NCBI RefSeq assembly: GCF_900543425.1
Contig: NZ_UQRQ01000025.1
Location: 1-42,564 of the forward strand
DNA from: an uncultured Sanguibacteroides sp.
GTDB lineage: Bacteria; Bacteroidota; Bacteroidia; Bacteroidales; Marinifilaceae
Length of the DNA: 42,564 nt
Reading direction: 5' to 3'
The translations under genes were made by a program, and so were the position numbers. The notes under the pieces were generated by a model. That model saw only the letters and a list, made by a program, of their open reading frames with translations, had not been told where the DNA came from and made no database searches. Shown here in pieces: positions 1 to 9,436 of the stretch. Each line of letters opens with the position of its first letter. Positions within the stretch are counted from its first letter, which is position 1.

Positions 1-234
1 AGCGTGCGCCTCAGTAACTTGCGTGGGAGCGGGCTCGTGACACGATGACCCCGGGTCCAGGAAAAAACATCGAGAAACCCACTTTGTTGCAAATCGCCGG
101 CCGCGAATTGACGATGGTAGATCAAAAAAAATCTCGCGAAACTAATCTACAATTTACAATTAATAACACGCCAACAGGGGCATAGCAAGGCAGAAATCAT
201 CCAATCACTTAATCACATTAATATCGTTAGTTTC
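1..234. other. left-edge intergenic stretch, no recognised gene
   Basis: I recognise no gene here. The first 120 bases are more GC-rich than what follows. Plus-strand frame 1 is open from the window edge to a TGA at 46-48, so this could be the last 15 codons of a gene cut by the edge, but that is too short to judge. Bases 190-230 contain short AATCACTTAATC-type motifs that also occur in the intergenic repeat near 28.87 kb. Confidence 0.3.
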
Positions 235-1023
235 TCACTTGTTTACAACAAAACCGGTAAAATCATTGTGCAGGAATTTACTTAATTCTTGAGGAGTGAT
301 GCGTACTTTAAAGTGGCCGTCTTTAACAAAAGAGATATTTCCGGTCTCTTCACTAACGACCACGATATGGGCATCCGTTGCAGTACTCATACCGATTGCC
401 GCCCGATGGCGTAACCCCAGACTTCCGGGGATGTTATTATTATCCGAAACCGGTAAGATACAACGTGCCGCCAAAATTTTATTATCGGTAATAATCACGG
501 CCCCATCATGAAGAGGCGTATTCTTATAAAATATGTTTTCCAATAGCTCTTCCGAAACATTTGATCGAAGTAAAACCCCGGTTTGAGCGTAATTAAACAA
601 TTCCGAATTTTGAGATAATACAATCAAAGCTCCCGTCTTCGTCTTGGAAAAATAGTCGCATGCACGCACGATAGCATCTATCACTTCGTCCTTCATGGAA
701 GGTTTTGAAAATAATCTTTCCAAGTTAAATATATTTTGCAAATTATATTTGCTACCGATCAACAATAAAAAACGTCTTACCTCTTGCTGGAAAACGATCA
801 ATAAAGCGATTACTCCCATTCCGATAAACTGTCCCAGAATAGAAGAGATTAATTCCATATTAAAGGCCCGTACCAATAGCCAGGCCACGTAGAATGTAAA
901 AATCCCGGCAAAAATATTGATAGCGACCGTTCCCTTTACCAGTTTATACACCTGATAAAAAATAAATGCTACCAATAAGATATCTATAATATCAAAAAAG
1001 CCGAGCTTTATAAACAATAACAT
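235..1023 (-). CDS. dacA: diadenylate cyclase (c-di-AMP synthase), CdaA/DacA type
   Basis: This enzyme condenses two ATP into the second messenger cyclic di-AMP, which controls potassium and osmotic balance and envelope homeostasis. The 262-residue protein has about three membrane helices in residues 10-80, then a cytoplasmic DisA_N (DAC) domain. The two diagnostic motifs are intact: DGA at 173-175 and RHR at 205-207, which bind ATP and metal. Length and layout match the membrane-bound CdaA class. In many Bacteroidota this gene follows folP; here the upstream neighbour on the same strand is a permease 91 bases away, so it is probably transcribed alone or as a loose pair. The family call is firm; the ATG at 1021-1023 is the only sensible start. 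Confidence 0.95.
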   Translation of the reverse strand: MLLFIKLGFFDIIDILLVAFIFYQVYKLVKGTVAINIFAGIFTFYVAWLLVRAFNMELISSILGQFIGMGVIALLIVFQQEVRRFLLLIGSKYNLQNIFNLERLFSKPSMKDEVIDAIVRACDYFSKTKTGALIVLSQNSELFNYAQTGVLLRSNVSEELLENIFYKNTPLHDGAVIITDNKILAARCILPVSDNNNIPGSLGLRHRAAIGMSTATDAHIVVVSEETGNISFVKDGHFKVRITPQELSKFLHNDFTGFVVNK

Positions 1024-1114
1024 ATAGGATCAATATCTAAAATCTTTCGCAAATTTAAAGAAAATACAATACAAACCTGCAAACATCCGAATAAACTTCA
1101 AACAGAAAAACAGG

Positions 1115-1981
1115 TTACTTTTTCATTTTACAGATGACGATCGTTACAGCTACGATAACAACGATCAATCCGATATAATTTAGGAATGTCAATTGCTCGT
1201 GAAAATAAAAAACTCCGACGGTAATCGCCGTTAAAGGCTCCAGGGTTCCCAACACAGAACTTGGTACGGGACCTATTAATTGTACGGCTGCCACCAAAAG
1301 ACGAGCGGACAAAATAGTACTTAATAAAGCCAACAAAAACATATCCACCACAAAGGCCGGGCGAGTCACCATTTCCAGTTTTCCCTGTACGATTGCCATC
1401 AGAAAATAAAATGCAGCAGAGAACAGCATCACATAACAGGTAAGGACATCGGGATTTATTCGTTTCAGTACCGTCCGGTTCAAGGCAACAATATAAGAAC
1501 CATAAGTCAAGGTCGACATCAGTACAAAAAATAACCCATACCATTTAATCTCTCCCGGCGACCAAGACAAAAAATAAACACCCACGATAGCCAGTAAAAT
1601 ACCGACTTTCACAACCACAGATAATCTTTCCCGGTAAAAAACAGCCATCAATACAGCCACCACGACAGGATAAAAGAAATGAATTGCCGTAGCCGCTCCT
1701 GTCGGCATATAATGATAAGAAAGGAAAAGAAAAAAAGCAGTAATCCCATATCCACCGACCCCGGCAATCAAAACTTCTCTCAATTCCGCCCGGGAAAGAT
1801 GCATATTTACCTTTTTTATCCACAAATAAACAACATACACGATACCGGCAATCCCATACCGATAAACCAATATCGTTTCGTTATTCACTCCATCTATAAT
1901 AGCCTGATTTGCATACAACGGGATTAACCCGAAAGTAGCTGCCGACAAGGCGGCAAACAATATTCCCTTTACCTTCTTCAT
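1115..1981 (-). CDS. EamA/DMT-superfamily permease
   Basis: This is an inner-membrane transporter of the drug/metabolite family, with ten predicted hydrophobic segments arranged as two EamA repeats (roughly residues 1-140 and 150-288). Residues such as GAATAIHFFYPVVVA in the first repeat and PSSVLGTLEPLTA in the second are typical of the family. The substrate cannot be read from the sequence; relatives export amino acids or metabolites. I place the start at ATG 1979-1981 (288 residues), not at the ATG 24 bases upstream, because a strong Shine-Dalgarno AAGGAG lies at 1987-1992, five bases ahead of it, and the protein then begins MKKVKGILF like its relatives. Confidence 0.88.
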   Translation of the reverse strand: MKKVKGILFAALSAATFGLIPLYANQAIIDGVNNETILVYRYGIAGIVYVVYLWIKKVNMHLSRAELREVLIAGVGGYGITAFFLFLSYHYMPTGAATAIHFFYPVVVAVLMAVFYRERLSVVVKVGILLAIVGVYFLSWSPGEIKWYGLFFVLMSTLTYGSYIVALNRTVLKRINPDVLTCYVMLFSAAFYFLMAIVQGKLEMVTRPAFVVDMFLLALLSTILSARLLVAAVQLIGPVPSSVLGTLEPLTAITVGVFYFHEQLTFLNYIGLIVVIVAVTIVICKMKK

Positions 1982-1985
1982 ATCG

Positions 1986-1992
1986 TCTCCTT
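1986..1992 (-). promoter_or_regulatory. ribosome binding site deciding the EamA permease start
   Basis: The minus strand reads AAGGAGA here, four to five bases before the ATG at 1979-1981. Clear Shine-Dalgarno sequences are uncommon in Bacteroidota, so this one is informative and rules against the upstream ATG at 2003-2005. Confidence 0.7.
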
Positions 1993-2163
1993 CAAAATGC
2001 CGCAAAGGTAATAAACAATTAAAAAACGGAACAACTTATTTCAAATATATCCCCACCATCCCACCCGGATACATAGACAAACTCAACGTATCGATTCCTG
2101 AAAATATCAATACTAATTTTAGAAACAATTACGTCCAGATTTTTACATCTATCCGATATTCCT

Positions 2164-2171
2164 TATCTTTG
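2164..2171 (+). promoter_or_regulatory. Bacteroidota -7 box (TATCTTTG) ahead of the LolA-like gene
   Basis: TATCTTTG matches the TAnnTTTG consensus and ends 28 bases before the ATG at 2200. The -33 element is weak (a T-rich stretch near 2141-2145). Confidence 0.55.
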
Positions 2172-2199
2172 CCTGCATTAAAATATAAAACAAGTTATT

Positions 2200-2835
2200 A
2201 TGAAATACATGTTAACCCTTATCGTAATTGCCATGAGCAGCATGCTCTCTTATTCTCAAGCAGATATTCAAGCCAAGAATATTCTGGATAAAACAGTTGA
2301 AAAAATAAAATCATATCCTGCTGTAGAGATTATATTCGACATGGCGATGGAAAATAAGGCCGAAAATATCCATGAGTCTTACGAGGGGAAAGCCTATATG
2401 AAGGAGAAAATGTATAAGATTGAAATTATGGATCAAATAAATTACTTTGACGGAGAAATAATCTACACATATATTCCTGATGCAGAAGAAGTAACAATCA
2501 AACTACCCGACGAAGATCAGGAGTCCTTTTTAAACCCGACTATCCTTTTCGATATTCATAATCAAAAATTCAATCAAAAATTAATCGAAAATAAAGATGG
2601 GATTGCCTATATCGAATTAACACCTAAGACTTCCCATAAACAAATCAAGAAGATAGGAGTATGGATAGACACGACAAAAAATACGGTACAGAAAGTTATT
2701 TCTTACGGAAAGGACGGCAATGATATCATCATTACCATTAAAAGCATAAAGAAACCGGATCAAGAACTGGATATTCATTTTTTCCGCTTCGACACAGAAG
2801 CTCACCCGGATGTAGATGTCAATGATCTCCGCTAA
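2200..2835 (+). CDS. LolA-like outer-membrane lipoprotein carrier
   Basis: The product is a 211-residue periplasmic protein of the LolA/LolB fold, which in Gram-negative bacteria ferries lipoproteins to the outer membrane. A signal peptide occupies about residues 1-19 (hydrophobic core, ending near YSQA). The mature protein has the family's repeating beta-strand pattern, with stretches such as IIYTYIPDAEEVTI and KKIGVWIDTTKNTVQKV, and it ends in the VDVNDLR tail seen in Bacteroidota LolA-like proteins. It stands alone between a divergent permease and a convergent sensor kinase, and is not next to ftsK as lolA often is. It may therefore be a paralogue rather than the main carrier. Confidence 0.8.
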   Translation: MKYMLTLIVIAMSSMLSYSQADIQAKNILDKTVEKIKSYPAVEIIFDMAMENKAENIHESYEGKAYMKEKMYKIEIMDQINYFDGEIIYTYIPDAEEVTIKLPDEDQESFLNPTILFDIHNQKFNQKLIENKDGIAYIELTPKTSHKQIKKIGVWIDTTKNTVQKVISYGKDGNDIIITIKSIKKPDQELDIHFFRFDTEAHPDVDVNDLR

Positions 2836-2842
2836 TCAAAAT

Positions 2843-2873
2843 AAAAAAGCTACCCCGAAAGGTAGCTTTTTTT
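2843..2873. terminator. bidirectional intrinsic terminator
   Basis: GCTACC (2849-2854) pairs with GGTAGC (2861-2866) around the loop CCGAAA. An A run precedes the hairpin and a T run follows it, so it can end both the LolA-like transcript and the convergent sensor-kinase transcript. Confidence 0.85.
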
Positions 2874-2967
2874 ATTTCAGGTGTCAAGCATCATTGCTAA
2901 GATAACCTTCAATCTACTCTAAAACATATCTTTCCATTTACATAACAAAATGGAATATTACAAATCC

Positions 2968-5900
2968 TTAAGCTTCAAATAACCGAACCAATAAATCTTT
3001 CAACATCTTCACGTTAACAGGTTTTGTCAGAAATTCATCGCAACCGGCCTCAGCTGCCCGAATTCGATCCTCATCAAACGCATACGCAGTCAAAGCAATA
3101 ATCGGAATTCTTTTATCTATTTTCCGAATTTCCCATGTCGCTTCCAATCCATCCATCTCGGGCATCTTTATATCCATAAGGATCACTTGAGGAGCTTTTT
3201 CTTCATACAAAGCGATTGCTTCTTTTCCATTCTTAGCCCATACCAATTCATATTCTTTCTTCAAAACAGTAGATAGAAACAAAAAATTACTATCGTTATC
3301 TTCGGCAATTAAAATTGTTTTTTTGTCACTATTTTCCATCTTAACCGACACTCCGGTTTTTTGCAGCAAAAGATCCGGTCTCTCCTCTTTCTCAACCGAA
3401 TAAACCTCACAAGGTATAAAAAACCAGAATGTGCTTCCTTTACCTAATTCGGAATCAACCCCTATCTTTCCCCCCAATCGATTCACGATCATTTCACAGA
3501 TAGATAACCCCAATCCGGTTCCTTGCACGAAGCTATCGAATTTAGTAAAACGTTCAAATACGTTTTTCAGATTTTCCGATGCAATCCCTTTACCCGTATC
3601 GGTAACATAAAAACGTAATCCTTTTTCTACCCTTTCATACCCCATACGGATACTTCCCGATGATGTAAACTTACTGGCATTACTTAAGAAATTAGATATT
3701 ACCTGTGTCAAGCGATTTTTCTCCGAATGAATAATATAAGTCTCGTCAGGTAATTCACTAATCAATTGTACTTCCGGCTTTATCCGATAAAGGTATATCT
3801 GTTCCAGATCCCGGAATATAGCAGATACGTTTATATCAGAATAGACAAATTCAAGTTGTCCTGCCTCTATTTTCGACAAATCCAGAATATCATTGATCAA
3901 TTGCAATAATAACTCATTATTGGTCTCAATAATCCGGCAATAATCCTGAATTTCCCCCGAATCGGTTGTTTGGGCAATCAGATCGGAAAAACCGACAATC
4001 GCGTTCAACGGGGTGCGAATCTCATGACTCATATTGGCCAAAAAGGCCGTCTTCAACCGATTGGATTCTTCAGCCTTGTCTCTCAATAAAATCAACTCAT
4101 TCGTTACATTTTTCCAATCGGTTATATCCCTCCTCAATCCCGTGATCTTCATTAATTTTCCCTTTTCATCCCGTTCATAGGCGACCCCGTGCACCTCTAC
4201 CCAACGATAATCCTTATTCTGCAATTTCACCCTAATCTGTATGGTTACCGCTTCAACCTCTCCCTGCATTAATTTTCGAAAAGCCTCTTCCACTATATCA
4301 ATATCTTCCTCATACATATAGGAATAATACTTTTCTAACGTAATCCCATGATACATGAAAGACTCCGGATTCGGCGAAGAAAATATCCCAGTAGTAGTAT
4401 CATAATCCCATTGGACAATTCCTCCGGATTTTATTACCAAATCAGATTTAAAAATATAATCTTTCAACCTCCGTTCTGCCTCTACTGCTTCCGTGATATA
4501 TTTTCGGGTTCCCATGATTTTTAGTGCATTCCCCTCTTTATCAACTCCCATGGCTTTTGCTGTCAATTGAGTCCATTCATAATTACCACTCAATGCTGTC
4601 GTATAGATCACCAAATCCATCACATCAATCTCCCGGTAAATTACTCGATACAATTCCCGGTTGAATTTATCACGATAATCCGGATGCACGAGTACCAGGT
4701 AATCACTTAGACTGAATTTCTTCCCAAAAAAAACTGATTTTTCACTACCGGAATAAAATAACCCCTCTTCAACATTATAATCCCAAGGCACTATATCCGC
4801 CGCTTCAAATGATAATTCCAACTTAAACTTACTCTCCACCAACTCCTGCTGCTTACCGATCTCATCCGTAATATCCCTCTCCGTACCAACGATCTGACTA
4901 ATCAAACCGTTGTTGACAGAACGAATACCGATAGCATGTGTCTCATACCATCTGTAATTTTCTCCCCGTTTGAAACGCAATCGAACCGAATCTTTCTCTT
5001 TTTCCCCGGAAATCAACATCTCCATAAAACGCTTGTATTTTTCCCGATCATCCGGATGCAAAATAGAATATGCCTCCTCAAAACTCAAGCCATTCTGTGC
5101 TACCGTATCATGATAAAAAGAGACAAACTCCTTTTGGGGCACATCGTAAGTCCAAACCGATAAAGAACCGGCATCCAAAGCCAACGAGAGTTCATTCTTA
5201 ACATTTCCTAATTCGATTTCATTCTTTCTGATATCCGTAATGTCAACGACAATACCGACGAGGTAACAGGAATCATCGTTATTTAATAGTTTCGTTTTCG
5301 TCAATACACCCCAATGCAAAAGTCCCCCCTCTTTGTCATATATGCTTCTCTCGTAAGTTAACGGCGTATCACTGTTCAACACCATCATATCCTCTTCTCT
5401 ATAGATAGCGGCCTTAGGGTCGTTCAACTCAAAATCATTCTTTCCTAAAAAAATACCGGACTTATTCTGGTAAAATTCTATTGTTTTCTGATTATAAAAA
5501 ATATACCGAAAATCATCCGAGACATCTTTTACAAACAACCCTACAGGCAGATTATCGATAATCGATTGTAAAAAAGTTTTTAATTTCAACACCTCTTTTT
5601 GCGCCGCTACGCGAGGTGTTATATCACGTACAAAACAGATGACATTATCTCCCTCGAAAAGGGCCGTTCTTGCCTCGGCAAACGACTCTTTGTCATCTAA
5701 TTTCACCTTGTAATTAAAAGAATATTGCTTCTTGTCTTTTATCGTACGCCTGACATTTTGTTCAATAATCTCAAAAGCCTTTTCAAATTCGGGTGCCATT
5801 TTTCCAATTTCCCGAATATTTTTCCCCAACACCTCCTCCTTCGTCAATACCAATAATACATTCTGTTGAGGATTGACAATATCTACTACATTCAGAAAAC

Positions 5901-7137
5901 TATCGTAAATGACTACCATATCCGGCATATTCTCCAACAAATGTGTCATTTTTGAAACCAATCGTACGTATTCTTTCTCTTTCCGTTTTCGATTATAGAC
6001 AATAAACAAAATAACAATCACCAAACAAACAAGCAGAAAAAAGAATGTAATCACCTCCTCCGGATACTCTTCCCAAAAAGACGGGAGCATATTATGCCAT
6101 ACCACGTTCCCCGGCAAACGAGACTTGCTGATCCCGGATTGCGAAAAAGTAGTATAATTCAAATGATAACGAGGCCGCGTGGGCGTTATCGTGAAAGCCG
6201 GAGCTTTCTCGATTCCGTTTTTCAGTACCGCATAAGTCAAACGGGCCAAATCTTTTCCCATCTCTTCTCCGGTTACGAAATACCCCCCGAAATTATGAGA
6301 ATCTCCAAAATCCAGATCCAATATTCCATAAACGAACTTATCCGTATGATAGGGCAACTCGTTACTCAACATGGTACTCGCATGTAAAGACTCATTCACA
6401 TCGGTATACCATCCGGCAGAAATCAAAGCATAATGATTATCAGTCAAAGCAATAGAGTCTAATAACGCTGTCGTACTCAATCGACTTCCGGGGAGGTAAT
6501 GTAATTTTAAATCACCTATTTTTTCAATCATCGATTTCAAATAGGGTTCGAAAAAAATCTGATGGTAACGATCGTCGTAATAAAATATGATGTGTTTAAC
6601 CTCCGGTTGCAATTGCTTTATTAACCGCAAATTCTCTTCAAAATAATCTACGATATAATAACCTGTTACCTTATATCCGTCAAAAGTCGTTTTCGTGGAT
6701 AAAATATCATGTATATCTTTTGTCTTAGCCCCTGCATAGTCAATTATACCCTTCTTTACACCTCCCAATATAACGGGAATATCTCTCCACTTTTTGACAC
6801 AACTATGCCGATAGGCCATCCAAGCTTCACTCCCGATAAGAATAACAGCCTCCGGCAACGCATTATAAGCATGGAATAAAGAATTCATCCAACTGCCCCA
6901 AGCCTCAAAATCCGGATTAGCTTCACAATCTAAATATTCTATATTCACCTTCGTATTCGTACTCTGACCCAACTCATCCATAAAAGCCGAGATAATACGA
7001 CTTCCTCTCTCTTTTAAAGGAGAATAAGAACTGATAACCAATAATTTCCTATCTTCTGCTGATACCTCTTTGGCTTTTAATTCATGTATTCCCCCAAATA
7101 ATAAAATCAGACTTAACAAACACGTTTTATAGTCCAT
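2968..7137 (-). CDS. hybrid sensor histidine kinase/response regulator with ABC-substrate-binding-like sensor and several PAS domains
   Basis: This is a 1389-residue one-protein two-component system. Reading from the N-terminus there is a signal peptide or anchor (1-22); a periplasmic domain resembling ABC_sub_bind (about 30-345, beginning KLLVISSYSPLKERG); one membrane helix (about 361-382); and then four to five PAS domains (about 395-1020), several of the PAS_3 kind with WDY and RRDIT motifs. These are followed by HisKA with phospho-acceptor His1038 in SHEIRTPLNA, HATPase_c with N, G1 (DTGKGI) and G2 (GTGLGLS) boxes, and a C-terminal receiver with phospho-acceptor Asp1322 in LMDIKMPEMDG. 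No DNA-binding output domain is present, so the receiver must pass phosphate on or regulate the kinase. The ligand is unknown. The phospholipase gene upstream is on the same strand. Confidence 0.93.
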   Translation of the reverse strand: MDYKTCLLSLILLFGGIHELKAKEVSAEDRKLLVISSYSPLKERGSRIISAFMDELGQSTNTKVNIEYLDCEANPDFEAWGSWMNSLFHAYNALPEAVILIGSEAWMAYRHSCVKKWRDIPVILGGVKKGIIDYAGAKTKDIHDILSTKTTFDGYKVTGYYIVDYFEENLRLIKQLQPEVKHIIFYYDDRYHQIFFEPYLKSMIEKIGDLKLHYLPGSRLSTTALLDSIALTDNHYALISAGWYTDVNESLHASTMLSNELPYHTDKFVYGILDLDFGDSHNFGGYFVTGEEMGKDLARLTYAVLKNGIEKAPAFTITPTRPRYHLNYTTFSQSGISKSRLPGNVVWHNMLPSFWEEYPEEVITFFFLLVCLVIVILFIVYNRKRKEKEYVRLVSKMTHLLENMPDMVVIYDSFLNVVDIVNPQQNVLLVLTKEEVLGKNIREIGKMAPEFEKAFEIIEQNVRRTIKDKKQYSFNYKVKLDDKESFAEARTALFEGDNVICFVRDITPRVAAQKEVLKLKTFLQSIIDNLPVGLFVKDVSDDFRYIFYNQKTIEFYQNKSGIFLGKNDFELNDPKAAIYREEDMMVLNSDTPLTYERSIYDKEGGLLHWGVLTKTKLLNNDDSCYLVGIVVDITDIRKNEIELGNVKNELSLALDAGSLSVWTYDVPQKEFVSFYHDTVAQNGLSFEEAYSILHPDDREKYKRFMEMLISGEKEKDSVRLRFKRGENYRWYETHAIGIRSVNNGLISQIVGTERDITDEIGKQQELVESKFKLELSFEAADIVPWDYNVEEGLFYSGSEKSVFFGKKFSLSDYLVLVHPDYRDKFNRELYRVIYREIDVMDLVIYTTALSGNYEWTQLTAKAMGVDKEGNALKIMGTRKYITEAVEAERRLKDYIFKSDLVIKSGGIVQWDYDTTTGIFSSPNPESFMYHGITLEKYYSYMYEEDIDIVEEAFRKLMQGEVEAVTIQIRVKLQNKDYRWVEVHGVAYERDEKGKLMKITGLRRDITDWKNVTNELILLRDKAEESNRLKTAFLANMSHEIRTPLNAIVGFSDLIAQTTDSGEIQDYCRIIETNNELLLQLINDILDLSKIEAGQLEFVYSDINVSAIFRDLEQIYLYRIKPEVQLISELPDETYIIHSEKNRLTQVISNFLSNASKFTSSGSIRMGYERVEKGLRFYVTDTGKGIASENLKNVFERFTKFDSFVQGTGLGLSICEMIVNRLGGKIGVDSELGKGSTFWFFIPCEVYSVEKEERPDLLLQKTGVSVKMENSDKKTILIAEDNDSNFLFLSTVLKKEYELVWAKNGKEAIALYEEKAPQVILMDIKMPEMDGLEATWEIRKIDKRIPIIALTAYAFDEDRIRAAEAGCDEFLTKPVNVKMLKDLLVRLFEA

Positions 7138-7222
7138 TTTAACCGAGATTTATTTAACTTTTAATTTTGTGATGTCCAACACACATATTGAAAAACGCTT
7201 CAAATACGACAAAAGGAGCTAA

Positions 7223-7230
7223 CAAAATTA
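7223..7230 (-). promoter_or_regulatory. candidate -7 box (TAATTTTG) for the hybrid kinase
   Basis: The minus strand reads TAATTTTG, matching TAnnTTTG, about 86 bases before the kinase ATG. I see no good -33 element, so this is tentative. Confidence 0.35.
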
Positions 7231-7312
7231 CGAATTAAACCCCATATTTTCCCATATTTACCCAAATATATTCATTCAAATCGTTCAATAATCAAGTATT
7301 ATTTTTTATCCG

Positions 7313-8212
7313 CTAATAATAGTTCCTTAAAAAAGGTTTTATACAAATCCCCACGCGCACCATCGAAACATAACGGTTATACTCCAACATATTCTCCGCA
7401 TAGCCATTATAATATTGAACAAAAAGATATTCATTGGCCTTGGGAGACGGCTTATAATTTATTTCCAGTACGGTATTCATATCAATAAATTGTCGACGGG
7501 GATTGATGACAACAGAACACCATAAACGTTCATTCGCACTCTGGTAATTAAAAGCCATCAATCCGTAACCCTTATATTTTAACAAATCAGGATTCCCGTC
7601 TTTATCGACCCATCCGGCCCATAACTTAACTTGAAGCGAAAAACGCAAATCCAAAAAATAAGAACCGGATAATGAAAAATAATTCCAACTCCTGGACTCC
7701 AGAGAATCCCTTCCGTTCGATTCGTGCTCAAAAGAAAAAACCGCAACTCCCCGTACTTTATTTTTATAGATGATGGCCTTACTTAAGCTGAGCCCAGGAT
7801 TAAAATTATTATCTAAAAACGGACTCGATTTCCGGTATATATCCCAAAAAGATTTTTGAGTATAGGTCAAATAGAGAAAAGTTTTAAAAGGCAAAATACT
7901 TTTAGTCAATCTTTGCCGGATACTGATCTGAAATTTCGCATCCGCACTATTTTTATCTATGCGACGATTTGTCGGGACTCCGGTCACAAAATAATTATCT
8001 CTGTATATTCCAAAACTCGGGGTATTATCAAAAATAGCCAAAGCGTCCTCTTCATTAGGCAAAATCGTGTCGAGACGAACTTTTTCCCGAATCAATTGTT
8101 CCCGTTGGCGCAGTAAACTATCTTCCTTTACTCCCTGAATTTGCCCTACGACAGACAAATTCAGCAACAATACAAATACGAATAGACAAATTCCTCTTCG
8201 TCCGTTTTCCAT
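7313..8212 (-). CDS. pldA: outer-membrane phospholipase A (PldA/OMPLA family)
   Basis: This enzyme is a 12-stranded outer-membrane beta-barrel that hydrolyses phospholipids misplaced in the outer leaflet. The 299-residue protein starts with a signal peptide (about 1-24). The catalytic motif EHESNG places His163 and Ser165, and Asn177 in SRSWN lies 14 residues after the His, the same spacing as His142/Asn156 in E. coli OMPLA. Other family blocks are YTQKSFWDIY and SSPFLDNNFNPG, and the protein ends in an aromatic residue, as barrel proteins do. The GlsB-like gene lies 33 bases upstream on the same strand, so the two probably share a transcript, which fits an envelope-stress role (inference). 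Confidence 0.9.
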   Translation of the reverse strand: MENGRRGICLFVFVLLLNLSVVGQIQGVKEDSLLRQREQLIREKVRLDTILPNEEDALAIFDNTPSFGIYRDNYFVTGVPTNRRIDKNSADAKFQISIRQRLTKSILPFKTFLYLTYTQKSFWDIYRKSSPFLDNNFNPGLSLSKAIIYKNKVRGVAVFSFEHESNGRDSLESRSWNYFSLSGSYFLDLRFSLQVKLWAGWVDKDGNPDLLKYKGYGLMAFNYQSANERLWCSVVINPRRQFIDMNTVLEINYKPSPKANEYLFVQYYNGYAENMLEYNRYVSMVRVGICIKPFLRNYY

Positions 8213-8245
8213 TATCAGTTACATTACAAATAAACCTTTATCCGA

Positions 8246-8488
8246 TTATTTGCCGCTAAATAACGACACGATTGCCAGTAATACGATAGCCCCGACTGTT
8301 GCAGAAATCAAACTCCCGATAATTCCCCCCAAAGCAATTCCCATCAACCCGAACAACCATCCGCCCAACACTCCTCCAATAATGCCGACAATTAAATTCA
8401 CGATTAAACCCAAACCCCCGCCTCGAACGATCTTACCTGCAAAATACCCAGCTAATATACCGATAATTATGTACAAAATAAATATCAT
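8246..8488 (-). CDS. GlsB/YeaQ/YmgE-family small membrane protein
   Basis: The 80-residue product is almost entirely glycine-rich hydrophobic helix (IIIGILAGYFAGKIVRGGG, then repeated GGxxGG motifs), which is the transglycosylase-associated (GlsB/YeaQ/YmgE) family pattern with about three membrane segments. Members are linked to general stress in several bacteria, but their biochemical role is not established. It is the first gene of a probable two-gene unit with pldA. Confidence 0.88.
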   Translation of the reverse strand: MIFILYIIIGILAGYFAGKIVRGGGLGLIVNLIVGIIGGVLGGWLFGLMGIALGGIIGSLISATVGAIVLLAIVSLFSGK

Positions 8489-8678
8489 AACTTTATATTT
8501 TTATTTTCTTGTTAAACTTTCTTTCTGCCGAAATTGTTTCATCCCGGACTTGTTTTTTTAATAAATCGCTGATTTATTCGTAAACCAGAAAAACATATCA
8601 TCCGCATTACAACACTTTTATCTCCAAAACATTTCATATCACAAACACGTAATACAATAAACACAAACAAGAAAGAAC

Positions 8679-9368
8679 ATGAAAAAATTAATATTAGTCA
8701 GACACGGAGAAAGTGTCTGGAATAAAGAAAACAAATTCACGGGATGGATCGATGTAGATCTCAGTGAAAAAGGAGAAGAAGAAGCCCGAAAAGCAGGAGA
8801 ATTAATTAAAAAAAATAATCTGACTTTTGATATAGCCTACTCCTCTGTTTTAAAGCGAGCTATCCGTACACAACATTTGCTGGCCGAAACGGCCGATCTG
8901 GTCTGGGTTCCGGAAATCCACCATTGGCGACTAAACGAAAGACATTACGGAGCACTACAAGGATTGAATAAAGCAGAAACAGCCAAAAAATACGGGGCAG
9001 AACAAGTTCATATTTGGAGAAGAAGCTTCGATGTAACACCTCCTTTGTTAGAACCTGACGATCCCCGCAATGCCGTATTCGAAGCAAAATACAAAGATAT
9101 AGACCCAGCAGCTCTACCCCTCGGTGAATCTCTATCCTTGACGATCAATCGAGTCCTACCCTTTTGGCAAGACTATATTGCCCCGGCTTTATTAAGTGAT
9201 AAAACAGTTTTAATAACCGCACACGGGAACAGCTTGAGAGCTCTCGTAAAATATTTAAATAACATCAGTGATGAAGACATCGTTAAATTAGAAATACCGA
9301 CAGGTATCCCTCAACTATATGAATTAGACGACCAGCTTATCCCTGTTCGTCATGATTATTTAAAATAA
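8679..9368 (+). CDS. gpmA: 2,3-bisphosphoglycerate-dependent phosphoglycerate mutase
   Basis: This cytosolic enzyme interconverts 3- and 2-phosphoglycerate in glycolysis and gluconeogenesis. The 229-residue protein has the phosphohistidine motif LVRHGES (His9), FTGWIDVDLSEKG, the substrate loop LNERHYGALQGLNKAE, and the second active-site His182 in TAHGNSLRAL. It is about 20 residues shorter than E. coli GpmA but complete. It has its own upstream region and is followed after 44 bases by xth's promoter, so it is probably monocistronic. Confidence 0.95.
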   Translation: MKKLILVRHGESVWNKENKFTGWIDVDLSEKGEEEARKAGELIKKNNLTFDIAYSSVLKRAIRTQHLLAETADLVWVPEIHHWRLNERHYGALQGLNKAETAKKYGAEQVHIWRRSFDVTPPLLEPDDPRNAVFEAKYKDIDPAALPLGESLSLTINRVLPFWQDYIAPALLSDKTVLITAHGNSLRALVKYLNNISDEDIVKLEIPTGIPQLYELDDQLIPVRHDYLK

Positions 9369-9407
9369 AGTATCCCAATTCCGTTTTTCTACTTCATTAA
9401 AAAAGTG

Positions 9408-9415
9408 TAGATTTG
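9408..9415 (+). promoter_or_regulatory. -7 box (TAGATTTG) of the exonuclease III gene
   Basis: TAGATTTG fits TAnnTTTG and lies 21 bases before the ATG at 9437. It overlaps an in-frame TTG (9413-9415), which argues that the TTG is not the translation start. Confidence 0.65.
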
Positions 9416-9436
9416 TCTGTATTTAACGGAATAAAG

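Noticed and set aside
1..234. A structured RNA at the left edge
   Set aside because: I compared it by eye with tmRNA, RNase P and SRP RNA core motifs and found none.
9413..9436. TTG as start of exonuclease III
   Set aside because: It lies inside the TAGATTTG promoter box; ATG 9437 gives the usual MKIITYN start.
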